Below the pieces are notes generated by a model. It saw only the letters and a list, made by a program, of their open reading frames with translations, made no database searches and was not told the origin of the DNA. 64,000 nt of DNA from an uncultured Methanomassiliicoccales archaeon (GTDB taxonomy: Archaea; Thermoplasmatota; Thermoplasmata; Methanomassiliicoccales; Methanomethylophilaceae): positions 62,001-126,000 of the forward strand of contig CAUFXM010000005.1 of NCBI GenBank assembly GCA_959597175.1, in the 5' to 3' direction. This document shows, one piece after another, positions 33,385-41,334 of the stretch. Within the stretch, counting starts at the first letter, position 1, and the number at the start of each line of letters is the position of its first letter. The position numbers and the translations under genes were made by a program.

Positions 33385-34689
33385 TCAGCTCCACCAGTCG
33401 CCGCGGCGGTCGATGGTCTCGTCCCTGTCGGGTCCGAGGCTGATGATGTCCGCGGGGACCTTGAGGTACCTCTCGATGAACTCTATGTACTCGCGCATCT
33501 CGCCGGGGAGGTTGTCGTACCCACCCTTGACGACGGCAGCGGTGTCGTTCCATCCCTTCCAGCCCTTGAAGTGCTCGTACACCGGCTTCGCCCTGTTCAG
33601 CTTGGCGATGGATGCGGGGAAGTGCTTGACCTCTTCCCCGTCGATCTCGTACGCCACGCACACCGGCAGGTCGGGGGTGTCGTTGAGGACATCGATCTTC
33701 GTTATGCCCAGGGACGTGAAACCGCACATCCTGGAGGCGTGCTCGCACACGACCAGGTCCAGCCATCCGCACCTGCGGCCCCTGCCAGTGGTGACGCCGA
33801 ACTCGCCGCCCTTGTGCTGGAGTGCCAGCTCCTCCTCGCCGGTGAGCTCCGTGACGAACGGGCCCTCCCCGACGCGGGTGGTGTACGCCTTGATGACCCC
33901 GAGGACCCCGTCGATGCGGTTGGGGGCGACGCCTGAACCGGTGCAGATGCCGCCTCCGCAGGTCGCCGATGACGTGACGTAGGGGTAGGTGCCGTGGTCG
34001 ATGTCGAGCATGGCCCCCTGGGCCCCCTCGAACATGACGTTCTTCCCCTGGTCGAGCGCATCGTTGATGAGGACGGACGTGTCGCAGATGCATCCCCCGA
34101 TCCTGTCCCTCCAGCCCGCCATCTTCTGATGGAGGGACTCCACGGTGCAGGAGCAGGGCTCGGCGCCCATGAGGTCCAGCATGTCCTTCTTGTACGGGAG
34201 GATGAACGAGATCTTGTCGTCCAGGAGGTCGTCCTCCAGCAGGTCCCCGGCGCGGAATCCGATCCTGGCGATCTTGTCCTGGTAGGCGGGTCCGATGCCC
34301 TTCTTGGTGGTGCCGACGACGTTCTTGCCGCGGTACTTCTCCTCGGCGCCGTCCAGCTTCTTGTGGTATTTCATGATCAGGTGAGCCCTGTCGGAGATCC
34401 TGAGCCCGTCGATGCTGCCTCCGGCCGCGATGACCTGGTCGATCTCCTCCCCCAGCTCCTCGAGGTTCACCACGACGCCGTTGCCGATGACGGCCAGCTT
34501 GCCGGGCCTAACGACGCCGGAGGGCAGTCCGTGGAGCTTGAACGTCTTGCCGTCCACGATGATGGTGTGGCCGGCGTTGTTGCCGCCCTGGAAGCGGACG
34601 ATCATGTCCGCCTTCTCGTCGAGGTAGTCTGTGATCTTTCCTTTCCCCTCGTCGCCCCACTGGGCTCCGATGATAGCTAGACTGGGCAT
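33385..34689 (-). CDS. purA: Adenylosuccinate synthetase
   Basis: 434 residues. GTP-dependent condensation of IMP and aspartate, the first committed step to AMP. Signatures: IIGAQWGDEGKGK with the P-loop-like glycine-rich motif, FQGGNNAGHTI, GTTKKGIGPAYQDK, EGAQGAMLDIDHGTYPYVTSS, and GVTTGRGRRCGWLD. Full-length for the family. The ATG at 34689 is fixed by the conserved start MPSLAIIGAQWG; a longer frame to 35640 overlaps trm1 and is not real. A TATA box lies about 38 nt upstream. Confidence 0.97.
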   Translation of the reverse strand: MPSLAIIGAQWGDEGKGKITDYLDEKADMIVRFQGGNNAGHTIIVDGKTFKLHGLPSGVVRPGKLAVIGNGVVVNLEELGEEIDQVIAAGGSIDGLRISDRAHLIMKYHKKLDGAEEKYRGKNVVGTTKKGIGPAYQDKIARIGFRAGDLLEDDLLDDKISFILPYKKDMLDLMGAEPCSCTVESLHQKMAGWRDRIGGCICDTSVLINDALDQGKNVMFEGAQGAMLDIDHGTYPYVTSSATCGGGICTGSGVAPNRIDGVLGVIKAYTTRVGEGPFVTELTGEEELALQHKGGEFGVTTGRGRRCGWLDLVVCEHASRMCGFTSLGITKIDVLNDTPDLPVCVAYEIDGEEVKHFPASIAKLNRAKPVYEHFKGWKGWNDTAAVVKGGYDNLPGEMREYIEFIERYLKVPADIISLGPDRDETIDRRGDWWS

Positions 34690-34722
34690 CTTAAGGCACC
34701 TGACTGTGGCTAGCTTCTGCCT

Positions 34723-34732
34723 CTTTATTAAG
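34723..34732 (-). promoter_or_regulatory. TATA box for purA
   Basis: CTTAATAAAG on the minus strand, with transcription expected about 12 nt before the purA ATG. It overlaps the end of the small frame at 34728-34925. Confidence 0.5.
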
Positions 34733-34925
34733 GTTGGCGATGGCGGTCTGCCCAGTCGGCGATGAGGTTCCCGATGGCGGGCTCGGAGGCAATATCGCTT
34801 TTCCAAGAGCGGAAACGCTGAATTCTCACTCCTGGCCTCAGAGTCCCCGACTCCATGGACTCGACGAGTACCGCACCCTGTCCTTCGGCCACATCCAAGC
34901 ATCGTTCGGTGAAATCGAATGACAT
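34728..34925 (-). CDS. Possible small protein downstream of trm1
   Basis: 65 codons from an ATG 22 nt after the trm1 stop. The product (FTERCLDVAEGQGAVLVESM ... AIGNLIADWADRHRQP) has reasonable composition, with no recognised domain. No good ribosome-binding site, and its 3' end overlaps the purA TATA box. It may be a real co-transcribed gene or a chance frame. Confidence 0.35.
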   Translation of the reverse strand: MSFDFTERCLDVAEGQGAVLVESMESGTLRPGVRIQRFRSWKSDIASEPAIGNLIADWADRHRQP

Positions 34926-34946
34926 CGCGAGTCCGGAGCGGAACCG

Positions 34947-36059
34947 TCATACCCTGCCGGCGTCCGGACTGAACTCCCTGTACAGGGCGCAGAGCTCGTC
35001 CAGGGGGATGTCGGTCTTGAACGACGTGGGCGACACATGGGATTTGGACGCCCTCCCGTGGCCGTTCAGGAACTCCACGAAGTCGTCGATCCTGGGCGGC
35101 GACATCTTCAGATGGGAGGAGAGCTCGCTCATGTCGTAGACGAAGACCTGGTCGTCCAGCTCGTTCCTCCAGAGGTCCAGGTACTTGACGCACCTCCTCT
35201 GGTCCGCCATGCCCTCCGCTGACATCCTCGACAGGACGTAAGGGTCGTGGAGCGGACCCAGCCAGAACGGGCCGAGGCGGTGGTCGTCGTCCGGGAGCCT
35301 GGACGTGGACCTCTCCATCGTGGCCATGTCGTAGTGCATGTATCCCAGTGATGCGAGGGTCTCGTCGGCCTTGGCGGCGCCCTCGGTGACCTGGACGTAC
35401 GTTCTGAAGTAGTGGTCGGCGTAGAACGAGAGCAGTGGTCTCATCCCGCGGTCGAACTTTGCCAGCTCCCTGGCTATGGAGCACATGAGTATCCTGAGCC
35501 CGCCCTCGTGGCACATGAACCCGCGTATCGGCTCCGATTGGTACCTGCGCCTGCACTTGGGCGCGTGGGCGCCGGCCAGCGGGGCCGTGTCCGTCGCCGT
35601 TATCGCCAGGACGCCGTTCTTCCTGCACCCTATGATGCACGACTGGACGAACGGGGCGGGGGAGCCGAAGGGATCCAGGTCCACGTAGTCGAAGCCGCGC
35701 TCAGCCAGCAGGGCGTGCATGTTGCGGAGCGAGGGCTCGCAGTTGTCAAGCCCGTTGATCCTGATGTTCTCCTCGATGTACGGGATGGACCCCGGGTTCA
35801 CGTCGTTGGCCACCACGTGGGTGTCCGGGACCTCGTTGGCAATCCTCACCGCCCTCGATCCGGTGGCGGTCATCGCGTCGCAGACCTCAAGCGGGCGGTC
35901 CAGCGCGCGCAGGAGCATTATGCTGACGTCCCTGTTGAACGCCATCTGCTCGTTGAAGAACACGGTGCCCTGGATCTTCCCAGGCCCGTGCACAGAATGT
36001 TGAAGGGGGACCAGTATGTCCGTTTCGCCCTCGCGGATGACCATCCCTTCGGGGGTCAC
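34947..36059 (-). CDS. trm1: tRNA (guanine-26 N2)-dimethyltransferase
   Basis: 370 residues. SAM-dependent enzyme that methylates G26 of tRNA, general in archaea and eukaryotes. Motifs: VFFNEQMAFNRDVSI, MTATGSRAVRIANE (SAM loop), VVANDVNPGSIPYIEENIRING, DYVDLDPFGSPAPFV (catalytic DPFG), and ITATDTAPLAGAHAPKCRRRY. The C-terminal domain is of the short archaeal type. The GTG start at 36059 overlaps the NTPase stop (GTGA); ATG 36044 is an alternative. Forms a coupled pair with the THEP1 gene. Confidence 0.95.
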   Translation of the reverse strand: MTPEGMVIREGETDILVPLQHSVHGPGKIQGTVFFNEQMAFNRDVSIMLLRALDRPLEVCDAMTATGSRAVRIANEVPDTHVVANDVNPGSIPYIEENIRINGLDNCEPSLRNMHALLAERGFDYVDLDPFGSPAPFVQSCIIGCRKNGVLAITATDTAPLAGAHAPKCRRRYQSEPIRGFMCHEGGLRILMCSIARELAKFDRGMRPLLSFYADHYFRTYVQVTEGAAKADETLASLGYMHYDMATMERSTSRLPDDDHRLGPFWLGPLHDPYVLSRMSAEGMADQRRCVKYLDLWRNELDDQVFVYDMSELSSHLKMSPPRIDDFVEFLNGHGRASKSHVSPTSFKTDIPLDELCALYREFSPDAGRV

Positions 36060-36607
36060 ACGCTCTCCCCGCTCATCAGCTTGACGATCTTGTAGGGGAG
36101 GATGTTGCGGTTCGTCGGGGTCACCTCCAGGATCCTAACATCGTCCCTCCTCCTGATGTCCTGGAGGAGTGGGTTCCTGGATTTCTTGTGGAGGGTTATG
36201 ATCATGGGTTTGTCGGCGTCAAGCGCCTCTTTCACGGCGTCTATGAAGAGCTGGCTCTCGACCTCCATCTTGCCGACCTCGTCGATCACGATGATGTCGC
36301 AGCTCTGACACGCGTCCCTTATGGCCTTGACCCCGACCTCCTCGAGTTTGGACAGGTCGACCCCGATCTTGCCGACCATGATCTTGCTCTCGATCTCGGT
36401 GCTGGCGAACACGGCGGTTTCGCCTGTCGCAAGGTCTCTGACAGTGAATCCCGTCTTGTGCCTGCCGTCGCCGACGGGCTCGTCGATCATGCCTCCGATG
36501 GAGAGCTCCTCCTCCTTCAGCATCTCGATTACCCTCAGCAGGGCATAGGTCTTACCCGACCCCGGCAGACCGGTGATTCCTATCTTGATATCTGCTATCA
36601 TGGACAC
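36056..36607 (-). CDS. THEP1-family nucleoside-triphosphatase
   Basis: 183 residues. P-loop NTPase with GITGLPGSGKTYALLRV (Walker A about 12-19), GGMIDEPVGDGRHKTGF, and Walker B IIVIDEVGKMEVESQLF, the DExGKME motif characteristic of THEP1/NTPCR proteins. These hydrolyse several NTPs in vitro and may act in nucleotide or RNA metabolism. Two starts are possible: GTG 36607 or ATG 36601. The downstream trm1 gene overlaps its stop, suggesting shared expression. Own TATA box at 36651. Confidence 0.92.
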   Translation of the reverse strand: MSMIADIKIGITGLPGSGKTYALLRVIEMLKEEELSIGGMIDEPVGDGRHKTGFTVRDLATGETAVFASTEIESKIMVGKIGVDLSKLEEVGVKAIRDACQSCDIIVIDEVGKMEVESQLFIDAVKEALDADKPMIITLHKKSRNPLLQDIRRRDDVRILEVTPTNRNILPYKIVKLMSGESV

Positions 36608-36650
36608 GCCCGCCAGTTGAAAGACTGGCTCTAACTAGATGTTCCTGTGA

Positions 36651-36660
36651 ATATAAAAAG
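36651..36660 (-). promoter_or_regulatory. TATA box for THEP1-trm1 unit
   Basis: CTTTTTATAT on the minus strand, giving a leader of about 20-25 nt. The leader contains a small hairpin (CCAGT-CTTTCA-ACTGG). Confidence 0.55.
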
Positions 36661-36725
36661 AGTCGTTTAGATACTCTGAAATCGTGACATTTCGTTCGTC
36701 GAAAATGGTACAAGTTGTCCGTTAT

Positions 36726-36760
36726 CGTACGTCTATCGTCGTACGGAAAGTTGCTTTCCG
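36726..36760. other. Back-to-back stem-loops in A/T-richer spacer
   Basis: CGTACG-TCTATCGT-CGTACG (36726-36745) shares its last two bases with CGGAAAG-TTG-CTTTCCG (36744-36760). They lie after the mptD stop. They could terminate mptD or be part of a small RNA; no T tail is present. Confidence 0.4.
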
Positions 36761-36786
36761 GAACGGCCAGCAGGCATCGGGCGACT

Positions 36787-37164
36787 TCAGCAAACGTCGG
36801 AGATGTACATGAGAGGGTAGTGCAAATCATTGTCGTACCGCATCTCGGCAGTCACCCTCGAGTCCCCGACGCACACGGTCACCACCGCGTCTATCATGTC
36901 GCCGGTCAGCGACCTGTAGGAGTACCTGTCCCCGTCCTCTTCGAAGCCGGAGCGGTCAATGGACACCTGCACGGAGGTCACGTATGGTTGCACTGATATC
37001 GCGCGTGCGATCCCCTCCTCCAAGGAGTCCACCGTGTCCAGGTTGAAGGGCGTTCCCACGAACTGGTGGTATATGGTGCCCATCTTGATGCCCGCTTCGA
37101 AGAGCGCACGCTCCCTGTCCGTGCAGGCGAACCTCTTGCGCGCTGCAGTCTCCCTGTCGTCCAT
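36787..37164 (-). CDS. mptD: Archaeal dihydroneopterin aldolase
   Basis: 125 residues. The segment RERALFEAGIKMGTIYHQFVGTPFNL and the following LEEGIARAISVQPYVTSVQVSIDR match the archaeal MptD family, which cleaves dihydroneopterin to 6-hydroxymethyldihydropterin and glycolaldehyde in methanopterin synthesis. It is unrelated to bacterial FolB. Length is normal. ATG 37164 is 25 nt from a TATA box (leaderless). Divergent from nadA. Identification rests on recalled family sequence, with good agreement. Confidence 0.88.
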   Translation of the reverse strand: MDDRETAARKRFACTDRERALFEAGIKMGTIYHQFVGTPFNLDTVDSLEEGIARAISVQPYVTSVQVSIDRSGFEEDGDRYSYRSLTGDMIDAVVTVCVGDSRVTAEMRYDNDLHYPLMYISDVC

Positions 37165-37184
37165 GCTGCGGTATTTGGGTCGGA

Positions 37185-37193
37185 CTAATAAAG
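37185..37193 (-). promoter_or_regulatory. TATA box for mptD
   Basis: CTTTATTAG on the minus strand, centred 25 nt before the ATG at 37164. Confidence 0.6.
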
Positions 37194-37272
37194 ATGCTTA
37201 GCCAGACCGGAGGCCGCCGAGCCGGCCGGCCCTGTCCCGGCCGCAGCATCTGAAACGGCTGTGACCGACCAA

Positions 37273-37280
37273 TTTAATAA
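37273..37280 (+). promoter_or_regulatory. TATA box for nadA
   Basis: TTTAATAA centred 25 nt before the ATG at 37302. Confidence 0.6.
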
Positions 37281-37301
37281 AGGGGCGGCGATGGGCGGGG
37301 C

Positions 37302-38204
37302 ATGGAATCCATCGGGGACAGGATCGCCCGTCTGAAGGAGGAGCGCAACGCCGTCATCCTCGCCCACAACTACTGCCTGCCGGAAGTGCAGGATGTCGCG
37401 GACCATGTCGGCGACTCGCTGGGATTGTCTATAAGGGCCAGGGACACCGACGCCGACGTGATCGTGTTCTGCGGCGTCACATTCATGGCCGAGACCGCCA
37501 AGATCCTCAACCCCGGGAAGACGGTCCTGATCCCGGAGCCTGCCGCGGTGTGCGCCATGGCCCAGATGTGCAGCCCGGGGGCGATAGCCGCCGCCAGGGA
37601 GGGCAACCCCGGGAAGGAGGTCGTGGGCTACGTGAACTCCACCGCCGCCTGCAAGGCCGAGATGGACGTGTGCTGCACCTCCTCCAACGCAGTGGCGGTG
37701 GTGTCGTCCCTCGGGTCCGAAGGGGCTGTTTTCGTCCCAGACCGCAACCTGGGGGCCTACGCCGCATCCAGATGCCCGGACAAGGACGTGGTCCTCTGGG
37801 ACGGGTTCTGCCCTGTACACCAGTCGATAACAGTCCATCAGGTGCTCAGACTGAAGGAGGAGCATCCCGGAGCGGAGGTCCTCGCGCATCCGGAGTGCAG
37901 GGCCGAGGTGCTGGAGATGGCCGACGTGGTCGGCTCCACCGAGGCGATGCTGAAGCACTGCTCCGCATCCGACGATGGGGACTTCATCGTGCTGACCGAG
38001 GTCGGGATGCGTCACCGTCTGGAGACCGGATGCCCGGGCAAGGCGTTCCATCTCCCGGAGCTCGCCGTGTGCGGCGTGATGAAGATGACCACCCTGGAGT
38101 CGGTGGCCGCGGCACTGGAGAGCATGTCTCCGGAGGTCACCCTGCCGGAGGATGTCATGGAACGGGCCCGTAGGCCCGTCGAGCGCATGACGCGCATCTC
38201 ATGA
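37302..38204 (+). CDS. nadA: Quinolinate synthase
   Basis: 300 residues. [4Fe-4S] enzyme that condenses iminoaspartate with dihydroxyacetone phosphate to quinolinate for NAD synthesis. Motifs: ILAHNYCLPEVQDVADHVGDS, VFCGVTFMAETAKIL, GYVNSTAACKAEMDVCCTSSNA, FVPDRNLGAY, WDGFCPVH, and AHPECRAEVLEMAD. The three cluster cysteines are in FCGVTF, VCCTSSNA and the C-terminal TGCPGKAF region. No nadB (aspartate oxidase/dehydrogenase) or nadC adjoins. Its stop shares TCATGA with the convergent gene. Confidence 0.96.
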   Translation: MESIGDRIARLKEERNAVILAHNYCLPEVQDVADHVGDSLGLSIRARDTDADVIVFCGVTFMAETAKILNPGKTVLIPEPAAVCAMAQMCSPGAIAAAREGNPGKEVVGYVNSTAACKAEMDVCCTSSNAVAVVSSLGSEGAVFVPDRNLGAYAASRCPDKDVVLWDGFCPVHQSITVHQVLRLKEEHPGAEVLAHPECRAEVLEMADVVGSTEAMLKHCSASDDGDFIVLTEVGMRHRLETGCPGKAFHLPELAVCGVMKMTTLESVAAALESMSPEVTLPEDVMERARRPVERMTRIS

Positions 38205-38669
38205 GAACATGGGGTCCTTTCTGACCGCGTTGGCGGGGATGAGTCCCTGGAGCTTGCCGTCGTTGACGTCGACGGTCTTGAAGGCGATCATGACGAGGTG
38301 CTTGATGGTGTCCACGGAGGGCGCCCTGTCGAAGTAGCTCTGCACGATCTTGAAGTAGATCTTGGGCTCCTCGTCGGCCATGTAGAATCCGCCGTTGTTG
38401 ATCGTGTTGTTGACAGTGTTCAGCTCCGGAATCAGCTTCTGCCTCGCCTCCTCGGGGATGTCGAACATCAGGTAGCAGTAGATATTCAGGGTGAGGTTGT
38501 TGTCGTCGGCTATGATCGCCATGCCGATCGGGTTGTCGTCCCCCATCGCGCTGAGGACGATGCTCCCCTCGTCCCTTGACTCGTAGTTGAGATCGAGCTC
38601 CCCGAGAGCCTTCCTGACGTTGGCCAGGACCTTCGCTCCGTCAACCTTTCCGAACATGCTGACCCCCAT
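38199..38669 (-). CDS. YbjN-like domain protein
   Basis: 156 residues. Alternating alpha/beta pattern (LNYESRDEGSIVLSAMGDDNPIG, LTLNIYCYLMFDIPEEARQKL, NNTINNGGFYM, IYFKIVQSYFDRAPS) as in the YbjN/type III chaperone-like fold, often seen in proteins of unknown role. A start at ATG 38669 or 38657. It lies directly after citrate synthase on the same strand and overlaps the nominal end of that frame. Its stop overlaps the nadA stop on the other strand. Confidence 0.7.
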   Translation of the reverse strand: MGVSMFGKVDGAKVLANVRKALGELDLNYESRDEGSIVLSAMGDDNPIGMAIIADDNNLTLNIYCYLMFDIPEEARQKLIPELNTVNNTINNGGFYMADEEPKIYFKIVQSYFDRAPSVDTIKHLVMIAFKTVDVNDGKLQGLIPANAVRKDPMFS

Positions 38670-40048
38670 CGGTCTCGGTCCTTATCATCGTTGCGAGGGC
38701 CGCGGTCCTCGAGCGGCACGTACTCCTTCGGCACGGCCATGCTGATGTACGCGGGACGGAGGATCTTGTTGGACGTGACCAGCTCCTCTATGCGGTGGGC
38801 GCTCCAGCCCACTATCCTGGCCGTGGCGAACAGCGCGGTGTACAGCTCCTTGGGGATCCCCAGCAGGTCGTACACGAAGCCGCTGTAGAAGTCCACGTTC
38901 GCGGATACGCTGGTGGCGTTGGGGCGCTTGGCCAGGATGAGCTCCGGGGCCATGGTCTCCACCCTCTCGTAGAGTTTGTAGTCGTCGAGCCTCCCCTTCT
39001 CCGCAGCCAGCTTCTCCACGAACGACTTGAAGACCTCGGCCCTGGGGTCCGAGATGGTGTAGACCGCGTGTCCCATCCCGTAGATGAGGCCCTGGTGGTC
39101 GAACGTCTTCTTGTCGAGGATCTCGTTGAGGTACTTCGCGAGCTCCTTGTCGCTGTCCAGGTGACGGACGTGCTTCTTGATGTCGTCCATCATCTCCATG
39201 ACCTTCTGGTTGGCCCCTCCGTGTTTGGGTCCCTTCAGCGAGGACATCGCCGCGGCTATGACGGCGTAGGTGTCGGAACCGGAGGACGTGGTCACCCTGG
39301 TGGTGAAGGTGGAGTTGTTCCCCCCGCCGTGCTCCATGTGAAGCACGAGGGCCAGGTCGAGGACGGTGGCCTCCAGGTACGTGTAGGATTTGTCCGGCCT
39401 CAGCATCCTCAGGATGTTCTCGGCGGTGGAGAGTCTGGGGTCCGGGCGGTGGATGTACATGCTCTCGTCGTTGATGTAGTGGTTGTAGGCGTGGTAGCTG
39501 TAGACCGTGAGCATGGGGAACACGCTGATAAGATAGATGCACTGCCTGAGAACGTTGTTCAGGCTGTTGTCCAGCGCCTTCTTGTCGTAGGATGCCAGGA
39601 AAAGTATGCACCTGGCGATGGAATTCATGATGTCCTTGCTGGCGGCCTTCATGATGACGTCCCTGACGAAGGTCACGGGGAGTTTCCTCTCCTCGGTCAG
39701 GTGAAGCTTGAACTCCTCCAGCTCCTCCTCAGTGGGCAGGGACCCGAATAGGAGAAGGTAGGCGCACTCCTCGAAGCCGAAGCGTTTGTTCACGAAGCCG
39801 TCGGTCAGGTCCTTGATGTCGTAGCCGCGATATCTGAGCTTGCCGGGACAGGGGATCTTCTTCCCGTCGACCCTCTCGGTCCCGTCCACCTGGGACACGG
39901 TGGTCAGACCGACGACAACCCCGTTCCCGTTGGCGTCGCGGAGCCCTTTCTTGACGTCGTACTTCTCATAGAGTTCGGGGGAGAAGCTGTCGATCTGCAT
40001 GCACATCTCCTTCTTCCTCTCTATGAATCTCTTGTAGTCGCTGTTCAT
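38510..40048 (-). CDS. gltA: Citrate synthase with uncertain C-terminal end
   Basis: The frame has 512 codons, but family resemblance stops near codon 450 (AVPKEYVPLEDR). Motifs: GKLRYRGYDIKDL, LVLHMEHGGGNNSTFTTRV with a catalytic His, SLKGPKHGGANQKV with the second catalytic His, GMGHAVYTISDPRA, and SVSANVDFYSGFVYDLLGIP with the catalytic Asp region. It condenses acetyl-CoA and oxaloacetate to citrate, feeding 2-oxoglutarate synthesis. After the normal end, the frame runs into the next gene and stops only at a TAG (38510-38512), giving an Arg/Ser-rich tail that looks non-native. A TGA-TAA pair in another frame lies right where a stop is expected (about 38684), so an indel is suspected. Confidence 0.88.
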   Translation of the reverse strand: MNSDYKRFIERKKEMCMQIDSFSPELYEKYDVKKGLRDANGNGVVVGLTTVSQVDGTERVDGKKIPCPGKLRYRGYDIKDLTDGFVNKRFGFEECAYLLLFGSLPTEEELEEFKLHLTEERKLPVTFVRDVIMKAASKDIMNSIARCILFLASYDKKALDNSLNNVLRQCIYLISVFPMLTVYSYHAYNHYINDESMYIHRPDPRLSTAENILRMLRPDKSYTYLEATVLDLALVLHMEHGGGNNSTFTTRVTTSSGSDTYAVIAAAMSSLKGPKHGGANQKVMEMMDDIKKHVRHLDSDKELAKYLNEILDKKTFDHQGLIYGMGHAVYTISDPRAEVFKSFVEKLAAEKGRLDDYKLYERVETMAPELILAKRPNATSVSANVDFYSGFVYDLLGIPKELYTALFATARIVGWSAHRIEELVTSNKILRPAYISMAVPKEYVPLEDRGPRNDDKDRDRWGSACSERLTERRSWPTSGRLSGSSISTTSQGTRGASSSARWGTTTRSAWRS

Positions 40049-40078
40049 GTCCTTCTCTCCCCGGAAGCGGTTTGGTGA

Positions 40079-40119
40079 GGCGCCGGACGGGGTTTCGGAA
40101 CCGTCCCGAGAAAGGCGCC
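40079..40119 (-). promoter_or_regulatory. Structured leader of citrate synthase gene
   Basis: Nested inverted repeats: GGCGCC at 40079-40084 with GGCGCC at 40114-40119, and GGACGG at 40085-40090 with CCGTCC at 40101-40106. The folded RNA would lie about 30 nt before the citrate synthase ATG. Confidence 0.45.
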
Positions 40120-40154
40120 GATTGAATGCAAGTGCTCTCGGTTATGGGCTAAAG

Positions 40155-40163
40155 CTTAATAAG
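40155..40163 (-). promoter_or_regulatory. TATA box for citrate synthase
   Basis: CTTATTAAG on the minus strand, giving an unusually long leader for this window, about 85 nt. Confidence 0.45.
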
Positions 40164-40311
40164 GATGGTTATCGGGCTGGATGGTTTCTCCATGAGACCT
40201 GCCCATGACTTCGGAGTCCAGCGTCGCGGCGGAAGGCGTCCAGGGAGACGGGATGGTACATCCACGGCCAACGGCGACACGGTGAAATACCCCGCTCCCG
40301 TCCCCCTCGCC

Positions 40312-40503
40312 ATGGCAAGGATCGCAGTCGACGGAAGGACGGTGGAGTCCACACCGGGCGAGACGATAGGGGACGCCGTGTCCCGTCAGGGGTTGCACCC
40401 GGATTCGTACGTCTTCCTTATCGGCGGAAGGCCGGTGCCCATGGACACCGTGCCACCGGAGGATGCGGAGGTACGGGCCATGAGGGTGGCCTCCGGCGGC
40501 TGA
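40312..40503 (+). CDS. Ubiquitin-like (ThiS/MoaD/SAMP-type) small protein
   Basis: 63 residues, beta-grasp pattern: MARIAVDGRTVESTPGETIG, AVSRQGLHPDSYVFLIGG, VPPEDAEVRAMRVASGG. It ends exactly in Gly-Gly, the feature needed for adenylation by an E1-like enzyme and for thiocarboxylate formation or conjugation. Candidates are sulfur carrier (ThiS/MoaD) or archaeal protein modifier (SAMP). A weak TATA-like GTGAAATAC 26 nt upstream supports ATG 40312 over longer frames. No E1 or JAMM protease gene is nearby. The stop abuts that of the convergent cobQ-like gene. Confidence 0.82.
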   Translation: MARIAVDGRTVESTPGETIGDAVSRQGLHPDSYVFLIGGRPVPMDTVPPEDAEVRAMRVASGG

Positions 40504-41334
40504 TCAGTTTCCGGCGATCTCCAGCAGGGCCTCCAGGTCCAGAGCCCCTTCGCAGGCGTCGGCCATCTCGTCTATGTTCGACATGAACGCGCTCCTCGCG
40601 TCTGAGCCCTCCAGCTTCCCATCCGAGGACGACAGGGAGTCCTCCTCCGGGAACCTCAGGTCCATGTACGGGAGGACGCCGAGGCATCTCATCCCAGTCA
40701 GCCTCTCGAGCTCCCGTATCCCGGACCCGAGTATCGAGGGCTCGCCGCGGAACCTGTTTATGACGAACCCCTTCAGGAGCGGCCTCACGTCCTCGGGGAC
40801 GAGGAGCCACGTCCCGTATATCGCGGCGAAGACCCCTCCCCGCTCTATGTCGCCCACCAGGACCGACGGGATGCCGAGGCGCCTCATCATGCCGATGTTT
40901 GCCACATCGCGGTCCATGATGTTCATCTCCACGGGGGATCCGGACCCCTCGCAGACCACGAAGTCGTGGCGCTCGGAGAGCCTCCCGAACGCCTGCTCAG
41001 CCGCGTCCAGGGCGAGGTCCCTGTCCATTGGGTGATCGCGGGTCACGTCCATCGCTGGCCTCCCCCCGAGGACCAGCTGGATGACGCCGTTCCCGGAGGG
41101 CTTCAGGAGAACGGGGTTCATGTCCGTCTCCGGCTCAAGTCCGGAGGACCAGGCCTGGAACGCCTGCCCCATCCCTATCTCGCCGCCGTCCTGAGTGGCG
41201 TATGAGTTCAGGGAGAGGTTCAGGGCCTTGAACGGGACCGGGTCCAGCCCCTTCCTGAGCGCCAGCCTGCAGAGCATGGCGCAGAACGTGGTCTTCCCGG
41301 CGCCGGACGAAGTGCCAAGGACGAGCAGCCTCAT
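40504..41334 (-). CDS. CobQ-like protein lacking the glutaminase domain
   Basis: 276 residues. It contains the N-terminal ATPase domain of cobyric acid synthase: P-loop GTSSGAGKTTF (7-17), PFKALNLSLNSYAT, MNPVLLKPSGNGVIQLVLGG, CEGSGSPVEMNIMDRDVANIGM, and GDIERGGVFAAIYG. After LPYMDLRFPEEDS it jumps to the short tail seen at the very end of CobQ (IDEMADACEGALDLEALLEI). The class I glutamine amidotransferase domain is missing. It overlaps the cobQ stop (ATGA). It may use ammonia, may work with the neighbouring CobQ, or may act on another corrinoid or tetrapyrrole acid. Confidence 0.85.
   Translation of the reverse strand: MRLLVLGTSSGAGKTTFCAMLCRLALRKGLDPVPFKALNLSLNSYATQDGGEIGMGQAFQAWSSGLEPETDMNPVLLKPSGNGVIQLVLGGRPAMDVTRDHPMDRDLALDAAEQAFGRLSERHDFVVCEGSGSPVEMNIMDRDVANIGMMRRLGIPSVLVGDIERGGVFAAIYGTWLLVPEDVRPLLKGFVINRFRGEPSILGSGIRELERLTGMRCLGVLPYMDLRFPEEDSLSSSDGKLEGSDARSAFMSNIDEMADACEGALDLEALLEIAGN

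Noticed and set aside
33385..35640. 751-codon frame extending purA upstream
   Set aside because: The added N-terminal part overlaps trm1 in a different frame and lies upstream of the purA TATA box; PurA starts at the conserved MPSLAIIGAQWG.
38510..38512. TAG ending the citrate synthase frame as a second pyrrolysine codon
   Set aside because: The sequence around it is not citrate synthase-like and reading through adds only about 8 residues before TGA. A frame problem further upstream is a better explanation.
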